Below are positions 36,566 through 45,932 of a stretch of 64,000 nucleotides of DNA, one piece after another (position 1 is the first letter of the stretch; each line of letters starts with the position of its first letter). The translations under genes and the position numbers were made by a program. A model generated the notes under the pieces. That model ran no database searches. It had not been told where the DNA came from and saw only the letters and a list, made by a program, of their open reading frames with translations. The DNA is from Gammaproteobacteria bacterium (GTDB taxonomy: Bacteria; Pseudomonadota; Gammaproteobacteria; Steroidobacterales; Foliamicaceae), in assembly GCA_011523505.1 (NCBI GenBank), contig WTGP01000008.1:244629-308628 (forward strand). The letters are read 5' to 3'.

Positions 36566-38958
36566 TCAGTCGCCGGACCGGGCGACCTGAATCGCCTGCC
36601 AAACGGCTTGCGGCGTGGCCGGCATGTCGATGTGCGTAACGCCCAGCGGGCGCAGCGCATCCAGAACGGCGTTGATGACCGCCGGCGGCGCGCCGATCGC
36701 GCCGGCCTCCCCGCAGCCCTTGACTCCCAGCGGGTTGAAGGGTGTGGGCGTGCAGCGCGTGGCCACGACGAAATTCGGCAGGTCGTCCGCCCGCGGCATG
36801 CAGTAATCCATGTACGAACCGCTCAGCAGCTGGCCTTCGGGCGTGTACAGGCAGTGCTCCAGCAGCGCCTGTCCTATGCCCTGCGCCAGCCCGCCGTGCA
36901 CCTGCCCTTCAACCACCATGGGATTGATGATGTTGCCGAAATCGTCGGCGGCAACGAAATCGCACAACTCGACCTCGCCCGTTTGCCGGTCCACCTCGAC
37001 CTCGCAGATGTAGCAGCCCGACGGGAAGGTGAAATTCTCCGGATCGAAGAACGCGGTCTCCTCCAGTCCCGGCTCCAGTTCCTGCAACGGATAGTTGTGC
37101 GGAACGTAGGCCGCCAGCGCAACGTCCCCGAAGGACACCGCGCGATCGGTGCCGGCCACCCGGAACTGCCCGTCCGTGAACTCGATGTCGGCCGCCTCGG
37201 CCTCGAGCAGATGCGCGGCGATCTTGCGTCCCTTCTCCTCCACCTTGTCGAGTGCCTTGTACAGGGCGGTTCCGCCGACGGCCAGGGAACGGGAACCGTA
37301 GGTGCCCATTCCGAACGGGATTTCGCCGGTATCGCCGTGGACGATTTCCACGTTGCCGAAATCGATGCCCAGCCGCTCGGCGACGATCTGCGCGAACGTG
37401 GTCTCGTGGCTCTGGCCGTGGCTGTGGGACCCGGTCAGGACCTGCACGCTGCCGGAAGGATGCACCCGGACGGTGGCGACCTCGTAAAGCCCGGCGCGCG
37501 CGCCCAGCTGCCCGGCGGCCTGCGACGGCGCGGCGCCGCAGGCTTCGATGTAGAAGCACATGCCGCGGCCGCGCAGCTTGCCGCGGGCCTGGCTGTCCCT
37601 GCGACGTTCGTCGAATCTTTCGTAGGCGTTCAGTTCCCTGGCCAGGTTCAGGCAGCCTTCGAAGTCGCCCGAGTCGTAGAGCTGCCCCACCGGCGACTGG
37701 TAGGGAAACTCGTCGGGCTGAATGAAATTGCGCCTGCGCAGCTCGGCCGGATCCATGCCGATCTGCACGGCGGCCTCGTCCACGGCCCGCTCCACCGCGT
37801 AACAGGCCTCCGGCCGCCCCGCGCCCCGGTAGGCGTCGGTGGGCGTGGTGTTGGTGAACACGCCCTTGACGGTCACGTAAATGTTGGGCGTCTTATAGAC
37901 TCCCGCCAGCAGCGGCGCATAGAACACGGTGGGAATGGCCGGCCCGAATGCCGACAGCCATCCGCCCAGGTTGGCGATGGTGTCCACCCGCATGCCGGTG
38001 AACCGCGCATCGGCGTCCAGCGCCAGCTCCACGCGGGTCACGTGGTCGCGCCCCTGCGCGTCGGCCAGGAACGACTCGCTGCGCTCGGCGGTCCACTTCA
38101 CCGGGACCCCCAGCCGCCGCGACGCCCAGCAAACGGTCAGTTCCTCGGCATAGTGATAGATCTTCGACCCGAAACCGCCGCCGACGTCCGGCGCCACCAC
38201 GCGCACCTTGTGTTCGGGCATCCTCAGCGTGGCCGTGCACAGCAGCAGGCGGTTGACGTGCGGGTTCTGGCTGGTGGTGTAGAGCGTGAGCTGGCCGGTG
38301 GCCGGATTGAAATCCGCCAGGCTGGCGCGCGGTTCCATCGCGTTCGGGACCAGGCGGTTGTTCACCAGTTCCAGCGACACGACGTGCGCGGCCTCCTGGA
38401 AGGCCTTGTCCGTGTTGCTCCTGGCGTCCGGCGCCATGGCCGCCGGCAGCCACTCCCAGTCGAAGCACATATTGCCGGGCGCGCCCTCATGGATCAGCGG
38501 CGCGCCTTCCTCCACCGCCGCCGTCGCGCTGGACACGGACTCGAGTTCCTCGTAGTCCACGTTCACCATCTCGGCCGCGTCCCGGGCCTGGTTCCGCGAT
38601 TCGGCCACGACCACCGCCACCGGGTTGCCCACGTAGCGCACCCGGTCGGTGGCCAGCGCCGGGTACTCGGGCTCGAAGGCGGGCGAGCCGTCCCGGCTGG
38701 TTATGCCCCAGGCCACGGGCAGCGGTCCGACGCCGTCGGCCTGCATGTCCGCTCCCGTCAACACCGCCGTTACGCCGGGCATCTTCAGCGCGTCCGCCGC
38801 GTCCACGCCGCGCACCTCGGCGTGCGGGTGGGGCGAGCGCACGAACCAGGCGTACTGCTGCGAGCGCAGGTTGATGTCGTCCACATACCGGCCCCGGCCG
38901 GTGATGAAGCGCCGGTCCTCGGTGCGTGGCGCCGAGACGCCGATTCCCATACCGCCGC

Positions 38959-38962
<4 letters not shown>
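36566..38962 (-). CDS. coxL: Molybdenum hydroxylase large subunit, form II CoxL-like
   Basis: 798-residue catalytic subunit binding the molybdopterin cytosine dinucleotide cofactor. I use ATG 38962 ([22 protein letters not shown]), overlapping coxS as ATGA. The active-site loop near residue 380 reads AYRGAGRPE, the form II signature; true CO dehydrogenases carry AYxCSFR with a Cys binding copper, which is missing here. Also present: [15 protein letters not shown] (cofactor binding) and [14 protein letters not shown] with the catalytic Glu. Substrate is unknown: form II enzymes are poorly characterised and may oxidise purines, aldehydes or N-heterocycles. The neighbouring amidase and hydantoinase genes fit a heterocycle substrate, but that is speculation. 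Confidence 0.93.
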
Positions 38963-39438
<476 letters not shown>

Positions 39439-39531
39439 TCCCGCCCCTCCTTAACTTGCGATTACCCTCATCCGGCTATCGCCGGACCCTGGCGTGCCTT
39501 CCGACCACACCGCTTCCGATAATAACGCCAA

Positions 39532-40125
39532 TCACCAAGTCAACAACAGGAAAACGGCCAGCGCCCCCAGGCCGAGCAGCACGGCCGGAACGGCCCAGCG
39601 CAATACCCGGTTCCGGAAGACCCGGCCCAGGGCCACCTGGAACCAGACTCCCGGCCGTCTCGCCCCCGCCGCGCCCACCGGCCGCTTGCCCTCCAGAACC
39701 TGCGCGAAGCGCTCGAAAAAGTTGGCCGCGATCTTTCGCGTAATGCCCGACAACAGGCGCGATCCGACCTGCGCCAGTTTTCCGCCCAGTTGCAGTTTCG
39801 CCACGTAGCTGAGCTTCGTTCCGCCCCGGCCGTCTTCCTCCAGGCGAATGTCGGCCTGGCCGCGGCCGAAGCCGACGGCCGCCCTGGCATTGCCCTCCAG
39901 GCGGTAGGAGTGCGGCGGATCCGGATCGGCTATCCGTATCTCGACATCGAATCCTGCGCTTACCGGGCCGATATCGGCCTGCATGGCGGCGCGGTAGTGA
40001 TCCTCGGAAACCCGTTCGAAGGACTTGCAGCCGGGCACGCAGGCCCCCAGCACATCGGGATCGATCAGCGCCGCCCACACGTCTTCGCGCGGGTGCGCCA
40101 GGCTTTGTTCTCCCCTGATCTCCAT
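39532..40125 (-). CDS. coxG: CoxG-like SRPBCC protein with C-terminal membrane anchor
   Basis: 197 residues (ATG 40125; the upstream track extension lacks homology). The SRPBCC/polyketide cyclase-like fold begins MEIRGEQSLAHPREDVWAALIDPDVLGACVPGCKSFERV, with LRWAVPAVLLGLGALAVFLLLTW as a single hydrophobic tail. CoxG recruits CO dehydrogenase to the membrane so that electrons enter the quinone pool. The presence of the tail suggests the same for this hydroxylase. First gene of the cox-type run, divergent from the DeoR regulator gene. Confidence 0.85.
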   Translation of the reverse strand: MEIRGEQSLAHPREDVWAALIDPDVLGACVPGCKSFERVSEDHYRAAMQADIGPVSAGFDVEIRIADPDPPHSYRLEGNARAAVGFGRGQADIRLEEDGRGGTKLSYVAKLQLGGKLAQVGSRLLSGITRKIAANFFERFAQVLEGKRPVGAAGARRPGVWFQVALGRVFRNRVLRWAVPAVLLGLGALAVFLLLTW

Positions 40126-40220
40126 CGTTACGCACCGGAACCGGATTCGGGCGCTATCGTAACCGCAAGCACCCGCGCCGGTTGAGAAAATCAACGCGAG
40201 TGATTAGGATTTCGCCTCAA

Positions 40221-40255
40221 CCGGGGGGAATTCAAATAAGGCCGGGGGGAATTCA
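40221..40255 (+). repeat. 14-bp perfect direct repeat, probable DeoR-family operator
   Basis: CCGGGGGGAATTCA occurs at 40221-40234 and 40242-40255, 21 bases apart centre to centre (two helical turns). The second copy contains the G-rich ribosome site and touches the start codon of the DeoR-type gene. Spaced direct repeats next to a regulator gene are typical of autoregulatory operators. It also lies in the divergent region upstream of coxG. Confidence 0.6.
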
Positions 40256-41034
40256 TGTTGAGCCTGATCGAAAGGCGCTCCGAAATCGTGCGCCAGACTG
40301 AGTCCAAGGGCAAGGTAGGGGTGGAAGAACTGGCCCTGAAGCTCAATGTTTCGCAAGTCACCATCCGCAACGATCTGAACGCGCTGAACAGCAAGGGGCT
40401 GGTCGTGCGCGCCCGCGGCGGCGCCGTCGCCAGCAACCGTCTGACCCGCGAGCTTTCCCTGCAGGAGCGGCACAAGGACAACCTGTCCGTCAAGCGGCGC
40501 CTGGGGCGGGCCGTTGCGGATCTGATCGGCAACGAAGTCCGCACCATAGCGCTGGACTCCGGCACGACGACCGAGGAGGTGGCCCTCTGCCTGCTGGACC
40601 ATCGGGACCTCACGGTCGTCACCAACGGCCTGAACGTGGCGGCGGCGCTGGCCCGGGCCCGGCACATTGAAATCCTGGTCACGGGCGGAATACTGCGCAC
40701 CCGGTCGCTGAGCTTCTTCGGCAAGCATGCCGAGGATGGCCTGCGCCACATACATTTCGACAAGCTGGTACTCGGCGCCGACGGAATCGATACCGGAGTC
40801 GGAGTAACCTCTCACTTCGCGCAGGAGGCCAGCCTGAGCCGCCGGATGTGCAACATGGCCAGCGAGATCATCCTGGTGGCGGACTCGTCGAAATTCGGCA
40901 GGCGCTGCTCGCACATCATCTGCAGGTTCGACCGGATCGACACGCTGGTAACGGACGCGGGCATCCCCCGGGACATCGTTCGGCAACTGGCCCACGAGGG
41001 CGTCAACCTGCACATCGTCGACGAAACCGACTGA
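40255..41034 (+). CDS. DeoR-family transcriptional regulator
   Basis: 259 residues. An N-terminal DeoR helix-turn-helix (ERRSEIVRQTESKGKVGVEELALKLNVSQVTIRNDLNALNSKGLVVRARGGA, shortened here to its limits) precedes a phosphosugar-sensor domain with IALDSGTTTEEVA, VTNGLNVAAALA, VLGADGID and VADSSKFGR. Members bind sugar-phosphate-like effectors and usually repress neighbours. A 14-bp direct repeat precedes the start. It lies divergent to coxG and 77 bases upstream of the amidase, so either could be its target. Confidence 0.92.
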   Translation: MLSLIERRSEIVRQTESKGKVGVEELALKLNVSQVTIRNDLNALNSKGLVVRARGGAVASNRLTRELSLQERHKDNLSVKRRLGRAVADLIGNEVRTIALDSGTTTEEVALCLLDHRDLTVVTNGLNVAAALARARHIEILVTGGILRTRSLSFFGKHAEDGLRHIHFDKLVLGADGIDTGVGVTSHFAQEASLSRRMCNMASEIILVADSSKFGRRCSHIICRFDRIDTLVTDAGIPRDIVRQLAHEGVNLHIVDETD

Positions 41035-41111
41035 GGGCGGCCCGCCGCCTGGGTAGCGGCCATAATGATCGGCGTCAAGGCGTCGGACCCCGCTATGGCC
41101 GGACCACATCC

Positions 41112-42413
41112 ATGAAGCGCAATCCGGACTCCGGCTTCCGGTCGCAGGGTTTGTGGGCGAGGCTGGCGCGCGGCGAGGTCTCGAGCGAACAGGCGGTCGA
41201 ACATTGCATTGCGCGCTACGAGGACCGCGAGCAGGACGTGCAGGCGTTCGCGGCCTTCGACGCGGAGCGGGCGCTGGGCGAAGCGCGGGCCCGGGACCGC
41301 GAGCGCGAACTGCGCGGGCCGCGCGGCCCGCTGCACGGCCTGCCGTTCGCGGTCAAGGATGTGATCGACACGGTGGACCTGCCCACGCAGCGCGGTTCGC
41401 CGCGTTACGAGGGCCGGCGCGCCGAGCAGGACGCAGCCTGCGTGCGCCTGCTGCGCCAGGCCGGCTGCGTGCTGCTGGGCAAGGCGGACACGGTCGAATT
41501 CGCCGGCATCGGACGCGACCCGCCCACCGCCAACCCGCACGATCCCAAGCGCACCCCGGGCGGCTCGTCGGCGGGTTCGGGCGCTGCCGTGGCCACCGGC
41601 ATGGCGCCCATGGCGCTGGGAACGCAGACCGGCGGTTCGGTGATCCGGCCGTCCTCGTTCTGCGGCGTGGCCGGTTTCAAGCCCACGTACGGCCGGGTGC
41701 CGGTGCAGGGACTGTGGCTGCATGCGCCCAGCCTCGATACGGTGGGCTGGATGGCCGAGGACGTGGAACTGCTGGCGCGCACGGGGGAAGTCCTGAACCT
41801 GGGCGAATGGCAGGCGCCCGAAGCAGGCCGGAGCCTGCGGATCGGGCTTTACCGCACGCCCTACTGGCCCGACGCCGAGCCGGCCAGCCGGTCGGCCGTG
41901 CAGACCGCGGCGGACAGTCTTGCGGCCTCCGGCCATGGCGTCGAGGAGGTGGAGGAAATCCCGGGCGCGGAGAACCTCAACGAGTGGCAGGACGTGATCA
42001 TGCACGGCGAGGCGCGGATCTCGCTTATGGCCGAGTACGGCGCCGGCAAGCAGGGCCTGCACGAGGACATCATCGAGGAGGTCGAGGTCAACCGCGGGAT
42101 CACGCCGCGGGCAATGGCCGAGGCCTACGACGGCATCGGCGGCCTGCGCCCGGCGTTCGAAAAGCGCCTGGCCGATTACGACGCCTGGCTGACGGCCTCG
42201 GTGCCGGGTGAAGCGATACCGCGCAGGGACGGAAACGGCGAGGCCACGTTCAACCGGCTGTTCACGGCGCTGCAGCTGCCGTGCGTGACGATCCCGGGCC
42301 TGACCGGGCCGGCCGGACTGCCTGTGGGCGTGCAGTTCGTGGGGGCGCGGTTCGCCGACATGCGGGTGCTGGCCGCGGCAGCCATGCTGGAAAATTTGCT
42401 GGCCGGCGACTGA
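41112..42413 (+). CDS. Amidase-signature hydrolase
   Basis: 433 residues from ATG 41112. Ser-cisSer-Lys catalytic triad elements: Lys in FAVKDVIDT near residue 81, TPGGSSAGSGAAVATG near 148-163 with the cis-Ser, and LGTQTGGSVIRPSSFCG near 172-188 with the nucleophile Ser. The upstream portion of the 521-residue track ORF overlaps the DeoR gene and is not credible. It hydrolyses an amide or carbamoyl bond of an unknown substrate. Its stop abuts the stop of the convergent MmgE/PrpD gene. Confidence 0.92.
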   Translation: MKRNPDSGFRSQGLWARLARGEVSSEQAVEHCIARYEDREQDVQAFAAFDAERALGEARARDRERELRGPRGPLHGLPFAVKDVIDTVDLPTQRGSPRYEGRRAEQDAACVRLLRQAGCVLLGKADTVEFAGIGRDPPTANPHDPKRTPGGSSAGSGAAVATGMAPMALGTQTGGSVIRPSSFCGVAGFKPTYGRVPVQGLWLHAPSLDTVGWMAEDVELLARTGEVLNLGEWQAPEAGRSLRIGLYRTPYWPDAEPASRSAVQTAADSLAASGHGVEEVEEIPGAENLNEWQDVIMHGEARISLMAEYGAGKQGLHEDIIEEVEVNRGITPRAMAEAYDGIGGLRPAFEKRLADYDAWLTASVPGEAIPRRDGNGEATFNRLFTALQLPCVTIPGLTGPAGLPVGVQFVGARFADMRVLAAAAMLENLLAGD

Positions 42414-43772
42414 TCACGGCAATTCAGGAAGGTCTCCGACGCCGCCCATTTCATCCAGGCGCGATAAGCGATCAAACAGATCTGCAGCCAGATCGTCAGA
42501 AACTGCGCCGGTAACCGTCGCGCAATCCATGAACTTGGCGCGCAGCTCGTCCGGGGTAAGCGGGTTCTGCCCATGCCCCCGGTAGCGATGGACCGGCGCG
42601 CTTTCCAGCGCGGTTCCGTTGTCAAGCGCGACGCCGACCGTGTCATGGCGCGCCCCCACCGGGTAGATCGGATCGTCGTCCGGGCCTTCCTCCCGCTCCA
42701 CCTTCCGCATCAGCGCCTGCACGTCGTCGCTCCGCACGCAATCGTCGCGCATCTCCGTTAATCCCAGGCGCCCGAAGATCAGCGGCGCCGCGACCGCGAA
42801 CTCGAGACTGAACTTGGCCTGCATGGCATCGGCGGGCAGGCGGAACTGCATGACGGAAGAGTGCGCCTCGCTGATGCGGGCGGTCACGCGCCGGATCGCC
42901 GCGGGTTCCGGACCGTGGTCGGCGCGCAGTTGCAGGGCCGCATCCACGCAGCGCTGGGCCGCGCCCACGACCGGGTAGCGCTTGATGTTCAGCCCGTGTT
43001 CGGCCATGTACCAGTCCCGCCCGAGATCCGATGCGGCTGAGGCGCGGTCCACTCGGCCCGACGGCGAGATTACCTTCAGGAAGCCCCCTGCCCCATCCAG
43101 CGCATCCGGTCCCGCGTCCAGGCCGGCCAATGCCCGCCGCACCGCGGTAACGCCGGCTTCGGCCGCGCGCGCGGCCTGGTAGGGCTTGGCCTGGGTCCCG
43201 AAGTTGTCCATCACGCCGCCGCCGGCGGCTGCGGCCAGGCCCAGCGCGTTGCGGGTCTCGCGCCTGGACAGGCCGCGCAGCCGGATGAGCGCGGCTGCCG
43301 CTCCCACCGGGCCATAGACGCCGGTCGGGTGCCAGCCCGCCCCCTGCATGTAGTCCCGCTCACGCCGCGCGAAGACGCTCCAGACCTCGAATCCAGCCAG
43401 GTAGGCTTCGACCATGCGCGCGCCGGAAGCCTGAACGACTTCGGCTTCCGCGAGGATGGGCGGCACCAGCACCGCGCTGGTGTGGTTGGCGAACGCGTAG
43501 TCGTCGAGATCAAGCGCGTGGGCGGCGGCGGATCCGATCAGCGCCGCGGCCGAGGCCGGCATGCGCTGGCCGCTCAGCAGCAGCCGCGCCTCCGGGTCGC
43601 CCCCGCCGTCGGATTTCAGCAGGTTGCGCACCACCGGCTGGTCCACCCCCGCCAGGGCCACGCCGATACAGTCGATGAACCCGGTCACCGCAATACGCCG
43701 GGCGCTTGCCGGCGCGCGTGCGGGCAGCTCGCCGCACAGGAAGTCGAGAACGGATTCGGTCAGCGCACCCAT
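42414..43772 (-). CDS. MmgE/PrpD family protein (paralogue 1)
   Basis: 452 residues if started at ATG 43772; ATG 43787 is an alternative giving five more residues. Members include 2-methylcitrate dehydratase and cis-aconitate decarboxylase-like enzymes. Features: DLDDYAFANHTSAVLVPPILAEAE (helical active-site region), AGWHPTGVYGPVGAAAALIRL, and LNIKRYPVVGAAQRCVDAALQL, all family patterns. Function of this copy unknown; it may dehydrate or decarboxylate an acid. The long track ORF (717 residues) reads into the divergent hydantoinase gene. Confidence 0.88.
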   Translation of the reverse strand: MGALTESVLDFLCGELPARAPASARRIAVTGFIDCIGVALAGVDQPVVRNLLKSDGGGDPEARLLLSGQRMPASAAALIGSAAAHALDLDDYAFANHTSAVLVPPILAEAEVVQASGARMVEAYLAGFEVWSVFARRERDYMQGAGWHPTGVYGPVGAAAALIRLRGLSRRETRNALGLAAAAGGGVMDNFGTQAKPYQAARAAEAGVTAVRRALAGLDAGPDALDGAGGFLKVISPSGRVDRASAASDLGRDWYMAEHGLNIKRYPVVGAAQRCVDAALQLRADHGPEPAAIRRVTARISEAHSSVMQFRLPADAMQAKFSLEFAVAAPLIFGRLGLTEMRDDCVRSDDVQALMRKVEREEGPDDDPIYPVGARHDTVGVALDNGTALESAPVHRYRGHGQNPLTPDELRAKFMDCATVTGAVSDDLAADLFDRLSRLDEMGGVGDLPELP

Positions 43773-43850
43773 GGCCGCACGAACCATACACGACCCACGG
43801 TGTGCGAAAATTCGCCGTCTTTCGAAGCGCGCGAAGAGGCGCGGGCAACT

Positions 43851-45932
43851 TTGGCGCGTATCGGCATCGACATCGGCGGAACGTTCACCGACCTCATCGC
43901 CGCCGGCCGCGACGGACAGGTGCTGGCCACCCACAAACTCGCCTCCACCCCCGACGACCCGTCCCGCGCCGCGATGCAGGGCGCGGAAGAACTGCTGCGC
44001 AAGGCCGGCCTCGATTTCGCCGACGTCGAGTTCTGCTGTCACGGCACGACCGTGGCCACCAATGCGCTGCTGGAACGCAAGGGCGCCAGGACCGGGCTGA
44101 TCACGACCCGCGGTTTCCGCGACGTCCTGCACATCGGGCGCAAGGACCGCCCGTACAACTTCTCGCACTACCAGGAGATCGCCCGCCAGAGCCGCCCGCT
44201 GGCGCCGCGCCGCTGGCGGATGACGGTGCGCGAACGGGTCCGCGCGCCCGACGGCGAGGTCGAAGTGCCGCTCCACGAGGACGACGTACTCGAAGCCGTC
44301 GCGCTTCTCAGGGAACAGGGGATCGAATCCATCGCGGTCTGCTGCCTTTTCTCCTTCCTCAACCCGGAACACGAGCGGCGCATCGCGGACATCGCGCGGC
44401 GCGAGTTGCCCGAAGCCTTCGTCACCGCCAGCCACGAGATCGCGCCGCTGGTGCGCGAATACGAGCGCTTCTCCACCACCGCGATGAACGCCTACGTGGG
44501 CCCGGTAACCGGCCGCTACGTGCGCCGCTTCGCCGCCGCGCTCGAGGAGGCGGGCGTGCCGGCGCAACTGCGCCTGATGACGTCCAGCGGCGGCATGGTC
44601 GCCCCCGCCGAGGCCTGGCGGCGGCCGGTCAACCTATTGCTTTCCGGGCCGGTGGGCGCGCTGATCGCGGGCATCGAGGCCGGCGCCGAAATCGGGCGCA
44701 GGAACGTGATCACGCTGGACGTGGGCGGGACCTCCGCGGACATCGGCGTGGCGCCTGACGGCGAAATGCGCATGCGCAGCCTGCTCGATACTCGCGTCGG
44801 CGACTACGACGTGATGACGCCGATGGTCGATATCGCGACGCTGGGCGCCGGCGGCGGCTCGATCGCCTGGCTGGACCCCGAGGGCATGTTCCGCGTGGGC
44901 CCGCAAAGCGCCGGCGCCGATCCCGGACCGGCCTGCTACGGCAAGGGCGGCGACCGGCCCACCGTTACCGACGCGCTTCTAGTCAGCGGTTGGTACCGCG
45001 CCGACCACCTGGCGGACGCCGTCCCCACGCTGACGCCCGACCGGGCCCGCGACGCGATCCGCCGGCAGGTCGCTAAGCCGCTGGGCCTGACGCTGGAGGA
45101 CGCCGCCGGGGGCATCTTCGATATCGCGGTCAACAACATGGTCGAGGCGATGCGCCTGGCCAGCGTGTCCAAGGGCTTTGACCCGCGCGAATTCACGCTG
45201 GTAGCCTATGGCGGCGCGGGCGGGGCCTTCGCCGCGCCGGTGGCCGAAGCGCTGGCCATCGGCGAAGTGCTGATTCCGCCGCACCCCGGCGTTGGCGCGG
45301 CCGGCGGGCTCCTGTGCGCGCAGGTGCGCTATGAATTCAAGGCAACGCTTTGGGGCGATCTGGAAGACCTGGATTACGCGGCCGTGTCCGGCCGGTTCGA
45401 TGAGATGACGCAAGAAGCCACCCAGCGGCTGGCCGGCGACGGGTTCGGCGCGGACGAAGTGCGCCTGAAACTCTGGGCCGAGTGCCGCTATGCCGGCCAG
45501 GGCAACGAGCTGGCGGTGGATACGCCGCCCGGCGGCATCGATGCGCAGTGGGCCGCGGCGCTGCGCGAGCGCTTCGACGCAGAGCATGAGCGCGCCTATC
45601 TGCGTGCCTACCCGGACATGCCGGTGCGGGTGATCAACCTCGGCGTGTCCGCGTACGTGCCCGGCACGCCGCTGGTTTCGGCCCAGGCTCCGGAGGCGGC
45701 TTCCGGCGACGCCGAGCCGCTGCTGACCGCGCCCTGCCGCTTCCCCGGAGCCCGCGATGCGCTGGCCACGTCGTTCTACCGCCGCTCCGCTCTCAGGCCG
45801 GGCCACCGCATCGAAGGTCCCGCGATCGTCGAGCAGTCCGACACAACCACCGCAATCCCACCGGGCTGGCAGGCTCGCGTGGACCGCTATTCGAACCTCC
45901 GCCTGACCCCCGGGAGCGAGGACAGTCCATGA
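43851..45932 (+). CDS. hyuA: Hydantoinase/oxoprolinase subunit A (HyuA-like)
   Basis: ATP-dependent ring-opening enzyme for hydantoins or 5-oxoproline, or acetone/acetophenone carboxylase-like subunit. I take TTG 43851, which starts LARIGIDIGGTFTDLIAA; GTG 43800 is an alternative adding 17 residues. This gives 693 residues, usual for HyuA. Motifs: GIDIGGTFTD (phosphate loop), CHGTTVATNALLERKGARTGLITTRGF, LDVGGTSADIG and TLGAGGGSIA. Overlaps hyuB as ATGA. The substrate is unknown: hydantoin, oxoproline or related lactam. Confidence 0.92.
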   Translation: MARIGIDIGGTFTDLIAAGRDGQVLATHKLASTPDDPSRAAMQGAEELLRKAGLDFADVEFCCHGTTVATNALLERKGARTGLITTRGFRDVLHIGRKDRPYNFSHYQEIARQSRPLAPRRWRMTVRERVRAPDGEVEVPLHEDDVLEAVALLREQGIESIAVCCLFSFLNPEHERRIADIARRELPEAFVTASHEIAPLVREYERFSTTAMNAYVGPVTGRYVRRFAAALEEAGVPAQLRLMTSSGGMVAPAEAWRRPVNLLLSGPVGALIAGIEAGAEIGRRNVITLDVGGTSADIGVAPDGEMRMRSLLDTRVGDYDVMTPMVDIATLGAGGGSIAWLDPEGMFRVGPQSAGADPGPACYGKGGDRPTVTDALLVSGWYRADHLADAVPTLTPDRARDAIRRQVAKPLGLTLEDAAGGIFDIAVNNMVEAMRLASVSKGFDPREFTLVAYGGAGGAFAAPVAEALAIGEVLIPPHPGVGAAGGLLCAQVRYEFKATLWGDLEDLDYAAVSGRFDEMTQEATQRLAGDGFGADEVRLKLWAECRYAGQGNELAVDTPPGGIDAQWAAALRERFDAEHERAYLRAYPDMPVRVINLGVSAYVPGTPLVSAQAPEAASGDAEPLLTAPCRFPGARDALATSFYRRSALRPGHRIEGPAIVEQSDTTTAIPPGWQARVDRYSNLRLTPGSEDSP

